In this document: positions 43,689-53,086 of the stretch, piece by piece | Layout of the letters: each line of letters opens with the position of its first letter | How positions within the stretch are numbered: the stretch's first letter is position 1 | From: CAXMRP01 sp965216515 | GTDB taxonomy: Bacteria > Pseudomonadota > Alphaproteobacteria > Rhizobiales > Afifellaceae | Length of the DNA: 64,000 nt | Assembly (NCBI GenBank): GCA_965216515.1 | Contig: OZ244173.1 | Location: 248,001-312,000, forward strand | Direction: 5' to 3' | Translations under genes and position numbers: made by a program | Notes under the pieces: model-generated | What the model was told of the DNA's origin: nothing | The model's input: only the letters and a program-made list of their open reading frames with translations | The model's database searches: none

Positions 43689-44303
43689 TCAGCGCACCAC
43701 GACGACGCGCGCACCCACATCCACCCGGTCGTACAGGTGAATGACGTCTTCATTGGCCATGCGGATGCAGCCCGATGACACCGCCGTGCCAATCGTCCAA
43801 GGCTCGTTGGAACCATGGATCCGGTATATCGTCGACCCGATATACAGGGCCCGCGCGCCAAGCGGATTGTTGGGACCGCCTTCCATATGGGCCGGAAGAT
43901 CCGGCTGACGTTTGCGCATCGCCGGCGGCGGCGTCCAGCCCGGCCATTCCGCCTTGCGGGTGATCCGGTGCTTGCCCGACCACTGGAATCCTTCGCGGCC
44001 GACGCCAACCCCGTAGACCATCGCCTTGTTGTCCTCAAAGATATGATAGAGCCGGCGTTCGGTCGTATTGATGACGAGCGTGTTGGCGCCATAAGGGCCG
44101 TCATAATCGATCAGCTCGCGTTTGATGGGCGACTTGTCACCCCGGCGGCTCGTCTTGATCGTCACCCATTCCTTGATGGTTGGATCGAAAAACCGGATAT
44201 TGCTCGCGCTGCCGCTGTCGGCAACAAGGCTGCCGGCCGTGATCCCAAATGCGGCCACCAGACCCAAGGCCAACCGTTGCATTCGTATCATTCGTTCGCC
44301 CAT
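43689..44303 (-). CDS. L,D-transpeptidase (YkuD domain)
   Basis: A 204-residue exported enzyme that cross-links peptidoglycan through L,D-bonds or attaches proteins to it. A signal peptide (LALGLVAAFGITAGSLVA) is followed by a short linker and the YkuD domain with its catalytic motif HGSNEPWTIGTAVSSGCIRM, containing the nucleophile Cys and the upstream His. ATG 44303 is taken as start; ATG 44291 is an alternative. It is monocistronic with a terminator-like hairpin downstream. Confidence 0.92.
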   Translation of the reverse strand: MGERMIRMQRLALGLVAAFGITAGSLVADSGSASNIRFFDPTIKEWVTIKTSRRGDKSPIKRELIDYDGPYGANTLVINTTERRLYHIFEDNKAMVYGVGVGREGFQWSGKHRITRKAEWPGWTPPPAMRKRQPDLPAHMEGGPNNPLGARALYIGSTIYRIHGSNEPWTIGTAVSSGCIRMANEDVIHLYDRVDVGARVVVVR

Positions 44304-44470
44304 CCCTGAATTGCGAATCCTGTTGTTCTTCAGACCCGGCAATCTGCGGCAGGCGTGCTCGCCGGGGCAAGCGCCGGGCCCAAATATGGCGGCAAAGTGA
44401 CGCCTTTTTCGCCGATGTGTGGCGTTCAGGTCACGCAGATCGATGGCACGCGCCGGCCGCGCGCCGGATT

Positions 44471-45502
44471 TCAGCGCGGGGCAAGGCGGCTTGGCCGGCC
44501 TTCGATCGGATAGGCCGGATCGGAGTATCCGGGCGTTGATGGGTGCCCCGGCGCGACGAGGCTGTCCATAAACGCCTCATCGTCGGCATCGTAGGGATAG
44601 GCCAACGATTCGACATAATTCCGCCACTGATCCAGGGTCCGCGGCCCGGCAATCACCGACGTGACATGGCGATTGTTCAGCACCCATCGGATTGCATAGC
44701 CGCTGCTGGTGCCGCCCTTGGCTTCGGCATGTGCCTTGATGCGCTGTGAGAGTTCGATCGATTCCGGCCGCCATTCGGTCTGCATCATTCGCAGGTCGGC
44801 CTGGGCGGCCCGCGTGTCCTTGCCCGCTTCCTTGCCGGGCAGGTACTTTCCGGTCAGCACACCGCGGGCCAGCGGCGAGTAGGGCACGACGCCGAGCCCG
44901 TAATGGCCGCACGCCGTCAGGTGTTCCACCTCCGGCATGCGGTTGAGCGCGTTGTAGTAGGGCTGGCTGACAACAGGTCTCGGGATGGCGAAGCGGTCGC
45001 ACAGGTTGCATACTTCCGCGACCCGCCACGCCCGGTAGTTGCTCAAACCGAAGGCCCGGATTTTCCCCGACTGAAGAAGCGCGCCGACGGCCAGCACCGT
45101 TTCCTCCAGCGGCGTGTTCAGATCCTCGCGGTGCAAATAGTAGATATCGATATAGTCGGTGTTCAGCCGCCGGAGGCTGTCCTCGCAGGCGGTGGTGATC
45201 CAGCGCCGCGAAAGCCCGCCGCTTTGTGCGACGGAGGGCAGGGCGCCGGCGACCTTTGTCGCGACAATCCAGGCGCGGCGTTTGTTGCCGATCGCACGCC
45301 CGACAATCTCCTCCGAGGCGCCATCATTATAGACATCCGCGACATCGAGAAAATTGACCCCGGCATCCATGGCATGGGCGATGATATCGGCCGACTGCGC
45401 TTCATCCGTGCGGTCGCCGAACATCATTGTGCCAAGGCACAGGCGCGAGACGACTAGGCCGCTTCTCCCAAGTATTTCCGTTTCCATCGGGCCGGTCTGC
45501 AT
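44471..45502 (-). CDS. Aldo/keto reductase
   Basis: A 343-residue NADPH-dependent oxidoreductase of the AKR family related to YghZ/Tas-type proteins. The catalytic residues are visible: Asp-Tyr in FLDVADVYNDGASE, Lys in WIVATKVAG and the His in DYIDIYYLHRED; the cofactor end has RWVLNNRHVTSVIAGPRTLDQW. ATG 45502 has GGAG 9 bases upstream. Substrate unknown. It diverges from pobA over 117 bases. Confidence 0.9.
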   Translation of the reverse strand: MQTGPMETEILGRSGLVVSRLCLGTMMFGDRTDEAQSADIIAHAMDAGVNFLDVADVYNDGASEEIVGRAIGNKRRAWIVATKVAGALPSVAQSGGLSRRWITTACEDSLRRLNTDYIDIYYLHREDLNTPLEETVLAVGALLQSGKIRAFGLSNYRAWRVAEVCNLCDRFAIPRPVVSQPYYNALNRMPEVEHLTACGHYGLGVVPYSPLARGVLTGKYLPGKEAGKDTRAAQADLRMMQTEWRPESIELSQRIKAHAEAKGGTSSGYAIRWVLNNRHVTSVIAGPRTLDQWRNYVESLAYPYDADDEAFMDSLVAPGHPSTPGYSDPAYPIEGRPSRLAPR

Positions 45503-45619
45503 CGATCATCTCCACCAGTTTCAAACCATTTCGTGATGTGAGAGAGTTGTGCCGGTTTCGCTGTCGCTTCGCAATCGGCGAAGTCGGACGGACCATGCAG
45601 AGGAGTTGCCAGGCAGACG

Positions 45620-46813
45620 ATGGCCGATCCAATCCCGATCGATCGAACGCAGGTGGCGATAGTCGGCGGTGGGCCGTCCGGCCTGCTTCTTTCCCAGATT
45701 CTCCATCTTGAGGGTATCGAGTCGGTGATTCTGGAGCGTCAAACCCGCGATTACGTGCTTTCGCGCATTCGCGCCGGTGTCCTGGAAATGGGACTGGTGG
45801 AGATGCTTCGTCGGGCCGATGCCGGCTCGCGCATGGACATCGAGGGGCAGGTTCATCAGGGATTCGACATCGCGTTTGGCGGCAGCCGGCATCGGATCGA
45901 CCTTGCCGGGCTCACCGGCGGCAAATCGGTGATGGTTTACGGGCAAACCGAGGTGACCCGCGACCTATACGAAGCCCGCGACCGGATGAATGGCAACATC
46001 GTCCACGAGGCCCGGGACGTTGCCTTGCACGATCTTCAAAGTGATGCCCCCAGCGTGACCTACATCGTAAACGGCGAGCCGCGCCGGCTCGCCTGCGATT
46101 TCATTGCCGGCTGCGACGGTTTCCACGGCGCCAGCCGCGCGTCGATTCCCGCAGACAGGATCAAGGTTTACGAGCGGGTCTATCCCTTTGGCTGGCTGGG
46201 CGTTCTCTCGGAGACGCCGAACATTTCTCATGAACTGATTTATGCCTGGCATGAACGCGGATTTGCCTTGTGTTCCATGCGGGCGCCGATGCTGACCCGC
46301 ACATATGTCCAGTGCGCGGCGACCGACACCGTCGATGATTGGCCCGATGCGCGATTCTGGGAGGAACTCAAGGCCCGCCTTCCCGAAGATACCGCGCAGG
46401 GCATCGTCACCGGTCCGTCGATCGAAAAACTGATGGCGCCGTTGCGCAGCTTTGTTGTCGAGCCGCTTCAGCACGGACGTCTGTTCCTGGCCGGCGACGC
46501 TGGCCACATCGTACCGCCCACCGGCGCCAAGGGGCTCAACCTTGCAGCCTCGGATGTCTACTACCTGTCGGTCGCCCTGATCGCCCACTACACGAGCGGT
46601 GACGAGAAACCGCTGCAAAACTATTCCGCCCAGGCGCTCAGGCGAATCTGGAAGGCTGAGCGGTTTTCCTGGTGGATGACCCACCTTCTGCATATTTTTT
46701 CAGACCATGGCGATTTCGGCGTTCGCATTCAGCAGGCCGAACTGGACTATCTTTTCAGTTCCAACGCGGCCATGGCATCGCTGGCTGAAAACTATGTCGG
46801 CCTGCCATACTAG
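45620..46813 (+). CDS. pobA: 4-Hydroxybenzoate 3-monooxygenase
   Basis: A 397-residue FAD enzyme that hydroxylates 4-hydroxybenzoate to protocatechuate with NADPH and oxygen. The N-terminal FAD motif is VAIVGGGPSGLLLSQIL, followed by ERQTRDYVLSRIRAGVLE, which is characteristic of PobA, the DG motif CDGFHGASR and FLAGDAGHIVPPTGAKGLN. The last residues have the SLAENYVGLPY end of PobA. No AraC-type PobR regulator or protocatechuate-cleavage gene is adjacent. Confidence 0.94.
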   Translation: MADPIPIDRTQVAIVGGGPSGLLLSQILHLEGIESVILERQTRDYVLSRIRAGVLEMGLVEMLRRADAGSRMDIEGQVHQGFDIAFGGSRHRIDLAGLTGGKSVMVYGQTEVTRDLYEARDRMNGNIVHEARDVALHDLQSDAPSVTYIVNGEPRRLACDFIAGCDGFHGASRASIPADRIKVYERVYPFGWLGVLSETPNISHELIYAWHERGFALCSMRAPMLTRTYVQCAATDTVDDWPDARFWEELKARLPEDTAQGIVTGPSIEKLMAPLRSFVVEPLQHGRLFLAGDAGHIVPPTGAKGLNLAASDVYYLSVALIAHYTSGDEKPLQNYSAQALRRIWKAERFSWWMTHLLHIFSDHGDFGVRIQQAELDYLFSSNAAMASLAENYVGLPY

Positions 46814-47287
46814 AGCGGGCGGCGCCCGGCGCGGGTCGCCGGCCGGCTGATCGCTGCGAGAACTGTCCCGCATCCGGACAGGGTTTGCCACAACCATTCA
46901 CCTGTTGTTCAGTTTAGTTCCGATAGATAGACGCCGAATTCGCGCCGCGGTCCGGAGACATCAGACCCGATCGCCGGAAGAAAGATCACATCGGCCAAAA
47001 TGACTTGCGGCCGAAAATGCCTTGGGGCCGAAAATGACCTGGTTGGTTTTGAGAATAGCAGCATTCCTGTCGCTGACAGCCGCTTCAACTGCCGTGTTGG
47101 CGCTGCCCTACATGGCGGTCTGACCACCGGATACCGGGAAATCCGACCGCGATCGCCAGCTTGCCGAATCCAATGCTGGCGGCCTGTCCGCCTGTCCCGT
47201 TTGGTCCATCGCCGGCACATCGGCGCTGCGTACCGGCAAACCGGGTCCGGCGTCGCCTGAACACCGATTTGCGAATATGATCCGGCC
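46814..47287. other. 474-base intergenic region with short repeats
   Basis: The gap between pobA and the small leftward gene at 47288 holds three imperfect copies of GGCC(G/A)AAAATG (46993-47036) and one 29-codon hydrophobic ORF (47034-47123). No tRNA, terminator with a T-tract or long conserved ORF is apparent. Confidence 0.5.
47034..47123 (+). CDS. Possible 29-residue signal-like peptide or pseudogene start
   Basis: An ATG frame encodes a hydrophobic peptide with the shape of a signal sequence (LRIAAFLSLTAASTAVLA). It stops at TGA 47121. The same frame continues beyond that stop for about 50 codons of ordinary composition with a Cys (DRQLAESNAGGLSACPVW), so this may be a small secreted protein gene broken by one stop. 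The upstream GGGG is a weak ribosome site. Chance cannot be excluded. Confidence 0.2.
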   Translation: MTWLVLRIAAFLSLTAASTAVLALPYMAV

Positions 47288-47470
47288 TCAGCTTTCGTGC
47301 GGCGGCCGCAACTGCCGGATGGCGCTGCGGATTTTTCTCCAGGTCTCCGCTTCCTCCGTCTTTCCTTCTTCTTCGAGTTTTACCGCCTTTTGGGCGGCCT
47401 CGACTTCGGCCTTGTCGCCGTGGGCATCCAACAGCTTGCGTGCGAAATCCGCGATCTCCATGGTCTTCAT
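47288..47470 (-). CDS. Small conserved-looking cytoplasmic protein (60 aa)
   Basis: A 60-residue charged, helical protein beginning MKTMEIADFARKLLDAHGDKA, with GGAGG 5 bases before the ATG, a strong sign of a real gene. It contains repeated Glu/Ala/Lys segments and ends in an Arg-rich tail (IRSAIRQLRPPHES). I have seen similar short proteins in alphaproteobacteria, but no function is known to me. It is isolated, with its own probable promoter. Confidence 0.75.
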   Translation of the reverse strand: MKTMEIADFARKLLDAHGDKAEVEAAQKAVKLEEEGKTEEAETWRKIRSAIRQLRPPHES

Positions 47471-47581
47471 GGCAACCTCCGATGGATCGGGACGTTAGTC
47501 CGGCCGGCCGGTTGGTTCATTGATGTTGGTCAATGTGCCGCATTCCCGCACATTCTGTCGGCCGGACGAGGAAACACCGGC

Positions 47582-48319
47582 CTATGGCGCCAGATTGATA
47601 CGGGGCGGGGTTGGGTAGGCGAGGCGGCTGTGGGTCAGGCCGGCGCGGACCAGGCTCGCCGCCAAGCTGAGGCTGGCCGGAACGGGGTTGACGACCGGCG
47701 CGCCGATCATGTCCGACAATTCGCTTGTTATGTCGTGAAACGCCATGCTCATGCATCCCAAAATCAGGGTATCCGCCCCGTCTTCCGCGATCGCCTGGCG
47801 GCCGACCTCGACGAGACGCGCCATTGCGCCGCTGCGATCCTTCGCCAGATCCATGACCGAAAGACCGACGCCGCGGGTGGACGCATGGGTATCCCTGAAC
47901 CCGTATCTGTGTGGATTTTCATAGGCCTTGCTTCCGCCGCCCCGGCCCGGCGCCATGATGGAGAACCGTCCGCCCAGAAGTGCGGCGACATGCATGGCGC
48001 AAATGCCGGAACCCAGAACCGGGATGGAAACGAGTTCACGGGCGGCGTCCATACCCGGATCGGAAAAACAGCTCACGATCACCGCGTCATAGCCGTCCTC
48101 TTCGGCCTGAACGACATGGCGCAGAAATTCCGGCACGGTCAGCGCGGCATCGGTGCGGCTTTCCACCGAGGCCGGCCCCGCCTGCGGCAGGCCGACATCG
48201 GCAGTGACCCCGGGGCCGACCCATTGGTGCAGCATCGCCTGGCGCCGTTCCACTTCGGCCATGCCGACTTCGCTATGGTGTTTGGCCGTGGCGAACTGGT
48301 AGCGGATACGGATTGTCAT
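47582..48319 (-). CDS. Asp/Glu/hydantoin racemase family protein A
   Basis: A 245-residue protein of the cofactor-independent racemase family, which moves a proton with two Cys. Both expected Cys are present: Cys84 in VSCFSDPGMDAARE and Cys189 in LGCMSMAFHD. The first block resembles hydantoin racemases more than glutamate racemases. Family members also include maleate isomerases and arylmalonate decarboxylases, so the substrate remains open. It begins inside the M28-like gene stop (4-base overlap). A second family member lies in the right arm of the same cluster. Confidence 0.85.
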   Translation of the reverse strand: MTIRIRYQFATAKHHSEVGMAEVERRQAMLHQWVGPGVTADVGLPQAGPASVESRTDAALTVPEFLRHVVQAEEDGYDAVIVSCFSDPGMDAARELVSIPVLGSGICAMHVAALLGGRFSIMAPGRGGGSKAYENPHRYGFRDTHASTRGVGLSVMDLAKDRSGAMARLVEVGRQAIAEDGADTLILGCMSMAFHDITSELSDMIGAPVVNPVPASLSLAASLVRAGLTHSRLAYPTPPRINLAP

Positions 48320-50052
48320 GCCAGCCCCTGGGCAACAATCCGCCGGGCTTGCGACAAGGCGGCGATGTACCGGTTCTGGCCGCGGATCAGCTCGGTCCGG
48401 GCAAACCCGGCCCGCTCCGCAGGCATGCCGGCGATTTCCTTGGCCAGGGCCAGCGTCGGAAGCGGCGGGCAGACGACGGCCGGATCCTGATCGAATCTCG
48501 GTTGACGCGCGAAATTGACGGGGACCAGTACGCGGCCGAGGCGGGTCAGCAGATCGTTGGCGTCGACCGGATCGAGGCGCCCCCCGTCGATCACCTCATG
48601 GAGATCGTCGAGCGCGGCGGCCAGCTCGCGTGTTGCCTCGCGGGCAGCGGTCAGGTCAAAGGCATCGCCGGCGGCGGACTGGTATTTTTCCACTGTTTCG
48701 GCGAATTCCGCTGCCGTCGCCCGCCAGTCGATCGGCAGAATCGGGGCCGATGCATGCCGGAACACCGCCAGGGTGTAGATCCGGATATCTGTCGCCAGCA
48801 CGTCGCGATCGGCGATTTCGAGCGTGTCGTCCTCGGTGTGCCAGGCGATATTGCCGCCACAACCGGACACCTCGTAATAGCCCTTCTGCGCACGAAGGTC
48901 GTCGGGCATCGTCGATGTCAGGCTGAAATATGTCGGCAATCCGATGTTGTAGAACGAATGGTCTCCGGCCCGTTTCGGACGAATCCAGTCCGGCGTCTGG
49001 CCGGTGATGTCCTCGATCGCCGAGGTCACATGCGCCTTCAGTTCCGCCATGCAGGTCGTTTTGTGATAGCTCGTCGCCCAACGGCAGCCCGGACTGTCGC
49101 AATTGACCGAAGCCACGCAGTTTTCCTCGATATCCGCGGCAAACGCATCGGCATACCACGTCGACCCGGCATACCGGCCCGTCGAGTGGCCGGGCCACCA
49201 CGCAATGCGCACCGAGCGGCGCAGCCGCTCGCGGTGCACATGCAGCACCCGGGCCAGTTCCAGCATCGTCGCATCGCCGGTGGCATTGTCTCCGACGCCG
49301 ACTTCCCAACTGTCATAGTGCCCATGAACCAGGACAAATTTGTCCGGTTCCTCGCTTCCCTCGATCTGCACCACCGGAATTTTCTGCTTGAACCAGCCCT
49401 CCAGAAGCTCGCTGCGCACTGTTGCCGTCCCGCCGGATTGCGCGAACTCGACAAGCTTCTTCCCGTCCGGATTGTTGACCGCGACGACGGGTATGCCCGG
49501 TTTTCGCGATAGGTCCGACAATCCCGGTGTGCCCCAGATCGTTGTGCAGGTGCCCCAGTGAATGTTTTCGCCGGGATTGATGACGATCAGGCCGAGAGCG
49601 CCATTTTCCTGGGCAATGGAAGTCAGCGCCGGATTGCCGAAACCCTCTGTGAGAAGGATGCGGCCTTCCAGGCGTTCGGCAAGGTTCTCGGCGTTCCCGG
49701 CAAAAACGTCGGCAACGTTTGTCGTGTAGTTGCGAAGGTTTCTGACGTTTGCGCCGAGATAGACCAATTCGCCGCGGACGCCTTGCAGCGCGGGCAAACT
49801 CATCGATGGCGGCTTGGCGCGGAACGCAGTGCCTTCCACCTCAACGGAAGCCGAAAGCGGGACGGAGAGGTAGATGTCGGGCTCATGGACAGAGACGGTC
49901 AGGCCCATCCGCCGCAACCTGTCGACAAGCTCCTCGCCGCCCCTGTTGACGTCTTCGGGCATCCAGCGGTGCATGGTCGAGAACGTCTCGACCAGGTCCC
50001 AGGGTTCGTCCAGGGCAATGCTGTCCAGAACTTCTTCTTCCTGCGGTGTCAT
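48316..50052 (-). CDS. M28-peptidase-like protein A with altered active-site motif
   Basis: A 578-residue protein with an apical (PA-type) insert around residues 90-215 and an M28-like metallopeptidase core. Predicted metal ligands are His245 (HGHYDSW), Asp255 (GDNATGDA), Asp319 (NCDSPGC) and His405 (WHTEDDT). In place of the family's Glu-Glu pair, which gives the general base and a zinc ligand, it has WWPGHSTGRYAGS with His289-Ser290. A 140-residue helical C-terminal extension follows. No signal peptide is seen, so it acts in the cytoplasm. It is 12 bases after the transporter permease. It may hydrolyse peptides or amides with unusual chemistry, or not be a peptidase at all. Confidence 0.82.
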   Translation of the reverse strand: MTPQEEEVLDSIALDEPWDLVETFSTMHRWMPEDVNRGGEELVDRLRRMGLTVSVHEPDIYLSVPLSASVEVEGTAFRAKPPSMSLPALQGVRGELVYLGANVRNLRNYTTNVADVFAGNAENLAERLEGRILLTEGFGNPALTSIAQENGALGLIVINPGENIHWGTCTTIWGTPGLSDLSRKPGIPVVAVNNPDGKKLVEFAQSGGTATVRSELLEGWFKQKIPVVQIEGSEEPDKFVLVHGHYDSWEVGVGDNATGDATMLELARVLHVHRERLRRSVRIAWWPGHSTGRYAGSTWYADAFAADIEENCVASVNCDSPGCRWATSYHKTTCMAELKAHVTSAIEDITGQTPDWIRPKRAGDHSFYNIGLPTYFSLTSTMPDDLRAQKGYYEVSGCGGNIAWHTEDDTLEIADRDVLATDIRIYTLAVFRHASAPILPIDWRATAAEFAETVEKYQSAAGDAFDLTAAREATRELAAALDDLHEVIDGGRLDPVDANDLLTRLGRVLVPVNFARQPRFDQDPAVVCPPLPTLALAKEIAGMPAERAGFARTELIRGQNRYIAALSQARRIVAQGLA

Positions 50053-50064
50053 TGTCGCGTTCCT

Positions 50065-51087
50065 TCAGATTTTCACGCGCGGATCGAGCGCGGAATAGGT
50101 CAGATCGACGGCAAGGCTGACCATCACGACGATGAAGGCGTAGATCAGGACCGCGCCTTGCACCACGGGGTAGTCGTTGGAATAGATCGCGTCGATCATG
50201 TAACGGCCGAGCCCCGGCCAGGAAAACACGGTTTCGGTAACGATCGAACCGCCCAGGTAGACACCGATTTCCAGGCCGATCACCGTCACCACCGGGATCA
50301 TCGCATTGCGCATCACATGTCGCCACAAGGTCTGATTGAACGTCAGCCCCCGGGCCAGCCCCGCCTTGACATAATCCTCATTGATGACTTCCAGCATGCT
50401 GGCGCGGGTTGTCCGCGCTATCAGCGCGGCCGGCGTCAGGCCCAGCGTTATTGCCGGCAGGATCAAATGGGAAAGCAGATCCCGCACGCCGGCCCAGTTG
50501 CCCGTCAGGATGGCGTCCAGCAGCGGAAAGCCGGTGACCGGCGCGATGATCGTGCTGAAGCTGATCATGCCGCTGACCGGCAGCAGGTCCAGATCGACGG
50601 AAAAGATGATGATGAGCAATATCCCCATCCAGAATACCGGCATGGAGATGCCCATCAGGCTGACCAGCATGGCCGCGGAATCGAATATGGAATCGCGCCG
50701 CACCGCGGAGACGACGCCGGCTGTCACGCCGATCAGCGTGCCGAGAATAACGGCAAACACCGCCAGTTCGATCGTCGCCTTCAGTTTCTCCCAAATGACC
50801 GGCAGGACCGGTTCGTTGGTCTGGAGGCTTTGTCCGAAATCGCCCTGGACGACACGGGAGACCCACGACAGGTACTGGATGTGAAAGGGCTTATCCAGGC
50901 CGAGTTGGGCCTGCAACGCTTCGTACTGCTCACGCGTTGTTTCCTCCTCGCCCAGAAGATTGAGAACCGGATCGCCCGGAATGGCCCGCATAAAGGCGAA
51001 AATGATCATCGAAAGGACAAGCAGCACGATCACCGCATTGACCAGCCGCATGCCGATCACCGCCATTGTCCGGGTTCGGCCGGTCAT
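50065..51087 (-). CDS. Oligopeptide ABC permease (DppB/OppB type)
   Basis: A 340-residue permease with six membrane segments. The N-terminal FAFMRAIPGDPVLNLLGEEET, the first-loop GDFGQSLQTNEPV and the C-terminal GGSIVTETVFSWPGLGRYM are typical of the DppB/OppB class. ATG 51087 overlaps the ATPase stop by 4 bases. Its expected partner, the DppC-type permease, is not next to it but is encoded on the other arm at 58464, so the two arms must be expressed together to give a complete channel. Confidence 0.9.
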   Translation of the reverse strand: MTGRTRTMAVIGMRLVNAVIVLLVLSMIIFAFMRAIPGDPVLNLLGEEETTREQYEALQAQLGLDKPFHIQYLSWVSRVVQGDFGQSLQTNEPVLPVIWEKLKATIELAVFAVILGTLIGVTAGVVSAVRRDSIFDSAAMLVSLMGISMPVFWMGILLIIIFSVDLDLLPVSGMISFSTIIAPVTGFPLLDAILTGNWAGVRDLLSHLILPAITLGLTPAALIARTTRASMLEVINEDYVKAGLARGLTFNQTLWRHVMRNAMIPVVTVIGLEIGVYLGGSIVTETVFSWPGLGRYMIDAIYSNDYPVVQGAVLIYAFIVVMVSLAVDLTYSALDPRVKI

Positions 51088-52106
51088 GAGACGGCCTCTG
51101 CGCGATCGTGCAGGTGGCACGCGACCAGGCGGCTGCCGGCCGGCTTCAGGTCGGGCGGAACCTCGTCGCAGATGCTTCCGATCCGCGCCGAACAGCGCGA
51201 TGCGAAGGCGCATCCGGCCGGTCTGTTGATGTTGGACGGAATTTCGCCCTCCAGCGGCACATCCCCATCGGACCGGTCGGGATCGGGCTGCGGTGTGGCG
51301 GCGATCAGTGCGCGGGTATAGGGATGCAGCGGTTCGGCGAACATGTCCGCCGTCGGTCCCACTTCGACGATTCGTCCCAGATACATGACGCCGGTCCGGT
51401 GGGCGAGAAACCGCATGAGATTGAGATCGTGGGTGATGAACAGGCAGCCAAGGCGCAACTCCGCCTGAAGTTCGAGGATCATGTTGAGGATGACCGCCTG
51501 CACCGAAACATCGAGCGCCGAAGTCGGTTCGTCCAGAACCAGGAATTCCGGATCCAGGATCAGTGCCCTGGCGATAGCGACGCGCTGGCGCTGGCCGCCG
51601 GAAAATTCATGCGGATAGCGGTCGTGGTGATAGTCGGCCAGGCCGACCCGGTTAAGCACCTCCAAAACCCGTTTGTGACGATCCGCAGCGCTCATCGCGG
51701 TGTGAATGACAAGCGGATCCCCGACGATCCGCCCGACGGTCCGGCGCGGATTCAGCGATGTATAGGGATCCTGAAACACCATTTGGACACGGGGGCGGAT
51801 CTCGCTGGAGGGATAGGACCGGATCGGCCGGCCGCGAAACAGGATATCGCCGCTTGTCGGATCGATAAGGCCCATCACCAGTCTGGCGATCGTGCTCTTG
51901 CCGCAGCCGGATTCGCCGGCCAGACCGAAGATCTCATTGGCGTTGATGGCCATGTTCACGTCGTCGACGGCGCGCACGACCGGCGGCGTTTCCCATGGCA
52001 GTGATTTTCCGCCGCGAATCGGGAAATCCATGCCCAACTTGCGGATTTCCACGAGCGGTGCGTCGGGTTCTGGCTGCTTGGCCTGGTTGTTGTCGGCTTT
52101 TTTCAT
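51084..52106 (-). CDS. Oligopeptide ABC ATPase (DppF/OppF type)
   Basis: A 340-residue ATPase with Walker A GESGCGKST, signature FSGGQRQR, Walker B FLVLDEPTSALD and switch His (FITHDL). The OppF-type C-terminal cysteine cluster (GCAFASRC, GSICDEVPP, VACHLH), which can hold an iron-sulfur cluster, is present. ATG 52106 follows the DppD-type stop by 2 bases; the 689-residue frame that extends to 53153 is an antisense-like frame over DppD. Confidence 0.92.
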   Translation of the reverse strand: MKKADNNQAKQPEPDAPLVEIRKLGMDFPIRGGKSLPWETPPVVRAVDDVNMAINANEIFGLAGESGCGKSTIARLVMGLIDPTSGDILFRGRPIRSYPSSEIRPRVQMVFQDPYTSLNPRRTVGRIVGDPLVIHTAMSAADRHKRVLEVLNRVGLADYHHDRYPHEFSGGQRQRVAIARALILDPEFLVLDEPTSALDVSVQAVILNMILELQAELRLGCLFITHDLNLMRFLAHRTGVMYLGRIVEVGPTADMFAEPLHPYTRALIAATPQPDPDRSDGDVPLEGEIPSNINRPAGCAFASRCSARIGSICDEVPPDLKPAGSRLVACHLHDRAEAVS

Positions 52107-52108
52107 CG

Positions 52109-53086
52109 TTACCCCGCCGCGCGGACCGGTTCGCGCATGGGGTGGACGCATGCCACGGTATGTCCGGGCCCCATGTCGATAAGTGGTGGCAGATCCGAGC
52201 ACCTTTCGGTCGCCCGATCGCAACGGTTGGAAAAACGGCAGCCCGCCGGCGGATCGACGAGATCGGGAACCATGCCCGGGATCGCCTCCAGACGGGTCTT
52301 GCCGGGTGCCGGAAGGGCGTTCAGGAGCTTGACCGTATAGGGGTGGGCGGGATTGCGGAAAATTTCGCGAACCGGACCCGCCTCGACGATCCGCCCGGCA
52401 TACATGACGATGATCTTGTCGCAGTTTTCCGCTGCCACGCCCAGATCGTGCGTGATCAGCAGCAGGGCACTGTCCTGTTTGCTCCGGATATCGCGCAGCA
52501 ACCGCAGAATCTGTGCCTGTATGGAAACATCCAGGGCCGAGGTCGGCTCGTCGGCGATCATCAGGCGCGATCCGCCAACCATGCCCATGGCGATCATGAC
52601 CCGTTGCGCCATCCCGCCGGACAACTCGAAGGAGTAACTTTCCATGACCCGGGCGGCGTCGCCCAGGCCGACCTGCTCCAGCGTCTCCAGCGCCAGCGCC
52701 CTGGCTGCCTGCCGGTCGACGCCGCGGGCCACCGTCGCCGCTTCCAGGAGCTGGTCGCCCACGGTCGATGTCGGATCCAGCGCCTTTTTGGGCTCCTGAA
52801 AAATAAATGAGATTTTCCGGCCCCGGATCCGCCGCATCTCGCGTTCCCCGTATTTCAGGAGATTGTCGCCTTCCAGCAAGATCTCGCCGCTTTCGATCCT
52901 GCCCGGCGGCTCGACGAAACCCATGATCGACCGCGCGGTTACGCTTTTGCCGCAACCGGTTTCTCCGACCAGACCGACCGATTCGCCGGGCAGGATGGAG
53001 AATTCCACACCCTCCAACGCCTTGACCACGCCGCGGTAGGTGTAGAAGTTGATTTTCAGATCGCGAACTTCGAGAAGTTGCTCCAT
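52109..53086 (-). CDS. Oligopeptide ABC ATPase (DppD/OppD type), first gene of the left arm
   Basis: A 325-residue ATPase with Walker A GETGCGKSV, signature LSGGMAQR, Walker B LMIADEPTSALD and switch His (LITHDL), plus the DppD-type Cys cluster (GCRFSNRCDRA, ERCSDLPP, VACVHP). The start ATG 53086 has AAGGG upstream. It leads the left arm, which continues with DppF, DppB, the M28-like protein and the racemase-family protein. Confidence 0.92.
   Translation of the reverse strand: MEQLLEVRDLKINFYTYRGVVKALEGVEFSILPGESVGLVGETGCGKSVTARSIMGFVEPPGRIESGEILLEGDNLLKYGEREMRRIRGRKISFIFQEPKKALDPTSTVGDQLLEAATVARGVDRQAARALALETLEQVGLGDAARVMESYSFELSGGMAQRVMIAMGMVGGSRLMIADEPTSALDVSIQAQILRLLRDIRSKQDSALLLITHDLGVAAENCDKIIVMYAGRIVEAGPVREIFRNPAHPYTVKLLNALPAPGKTRLEAIPGMVPDLVDPPAGCRFSNRCDRATERCSDLPPLIDMGPGHTVACVHPMREPVRAAG

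Noticed and set aside
49558..51321. A 587-residue open frame on the rightward strand
   Set aside because: It is antisense to the M28-like and DppB genes, is rich in Asp/His/Arg/Gln, and shows no fold-like pattern.
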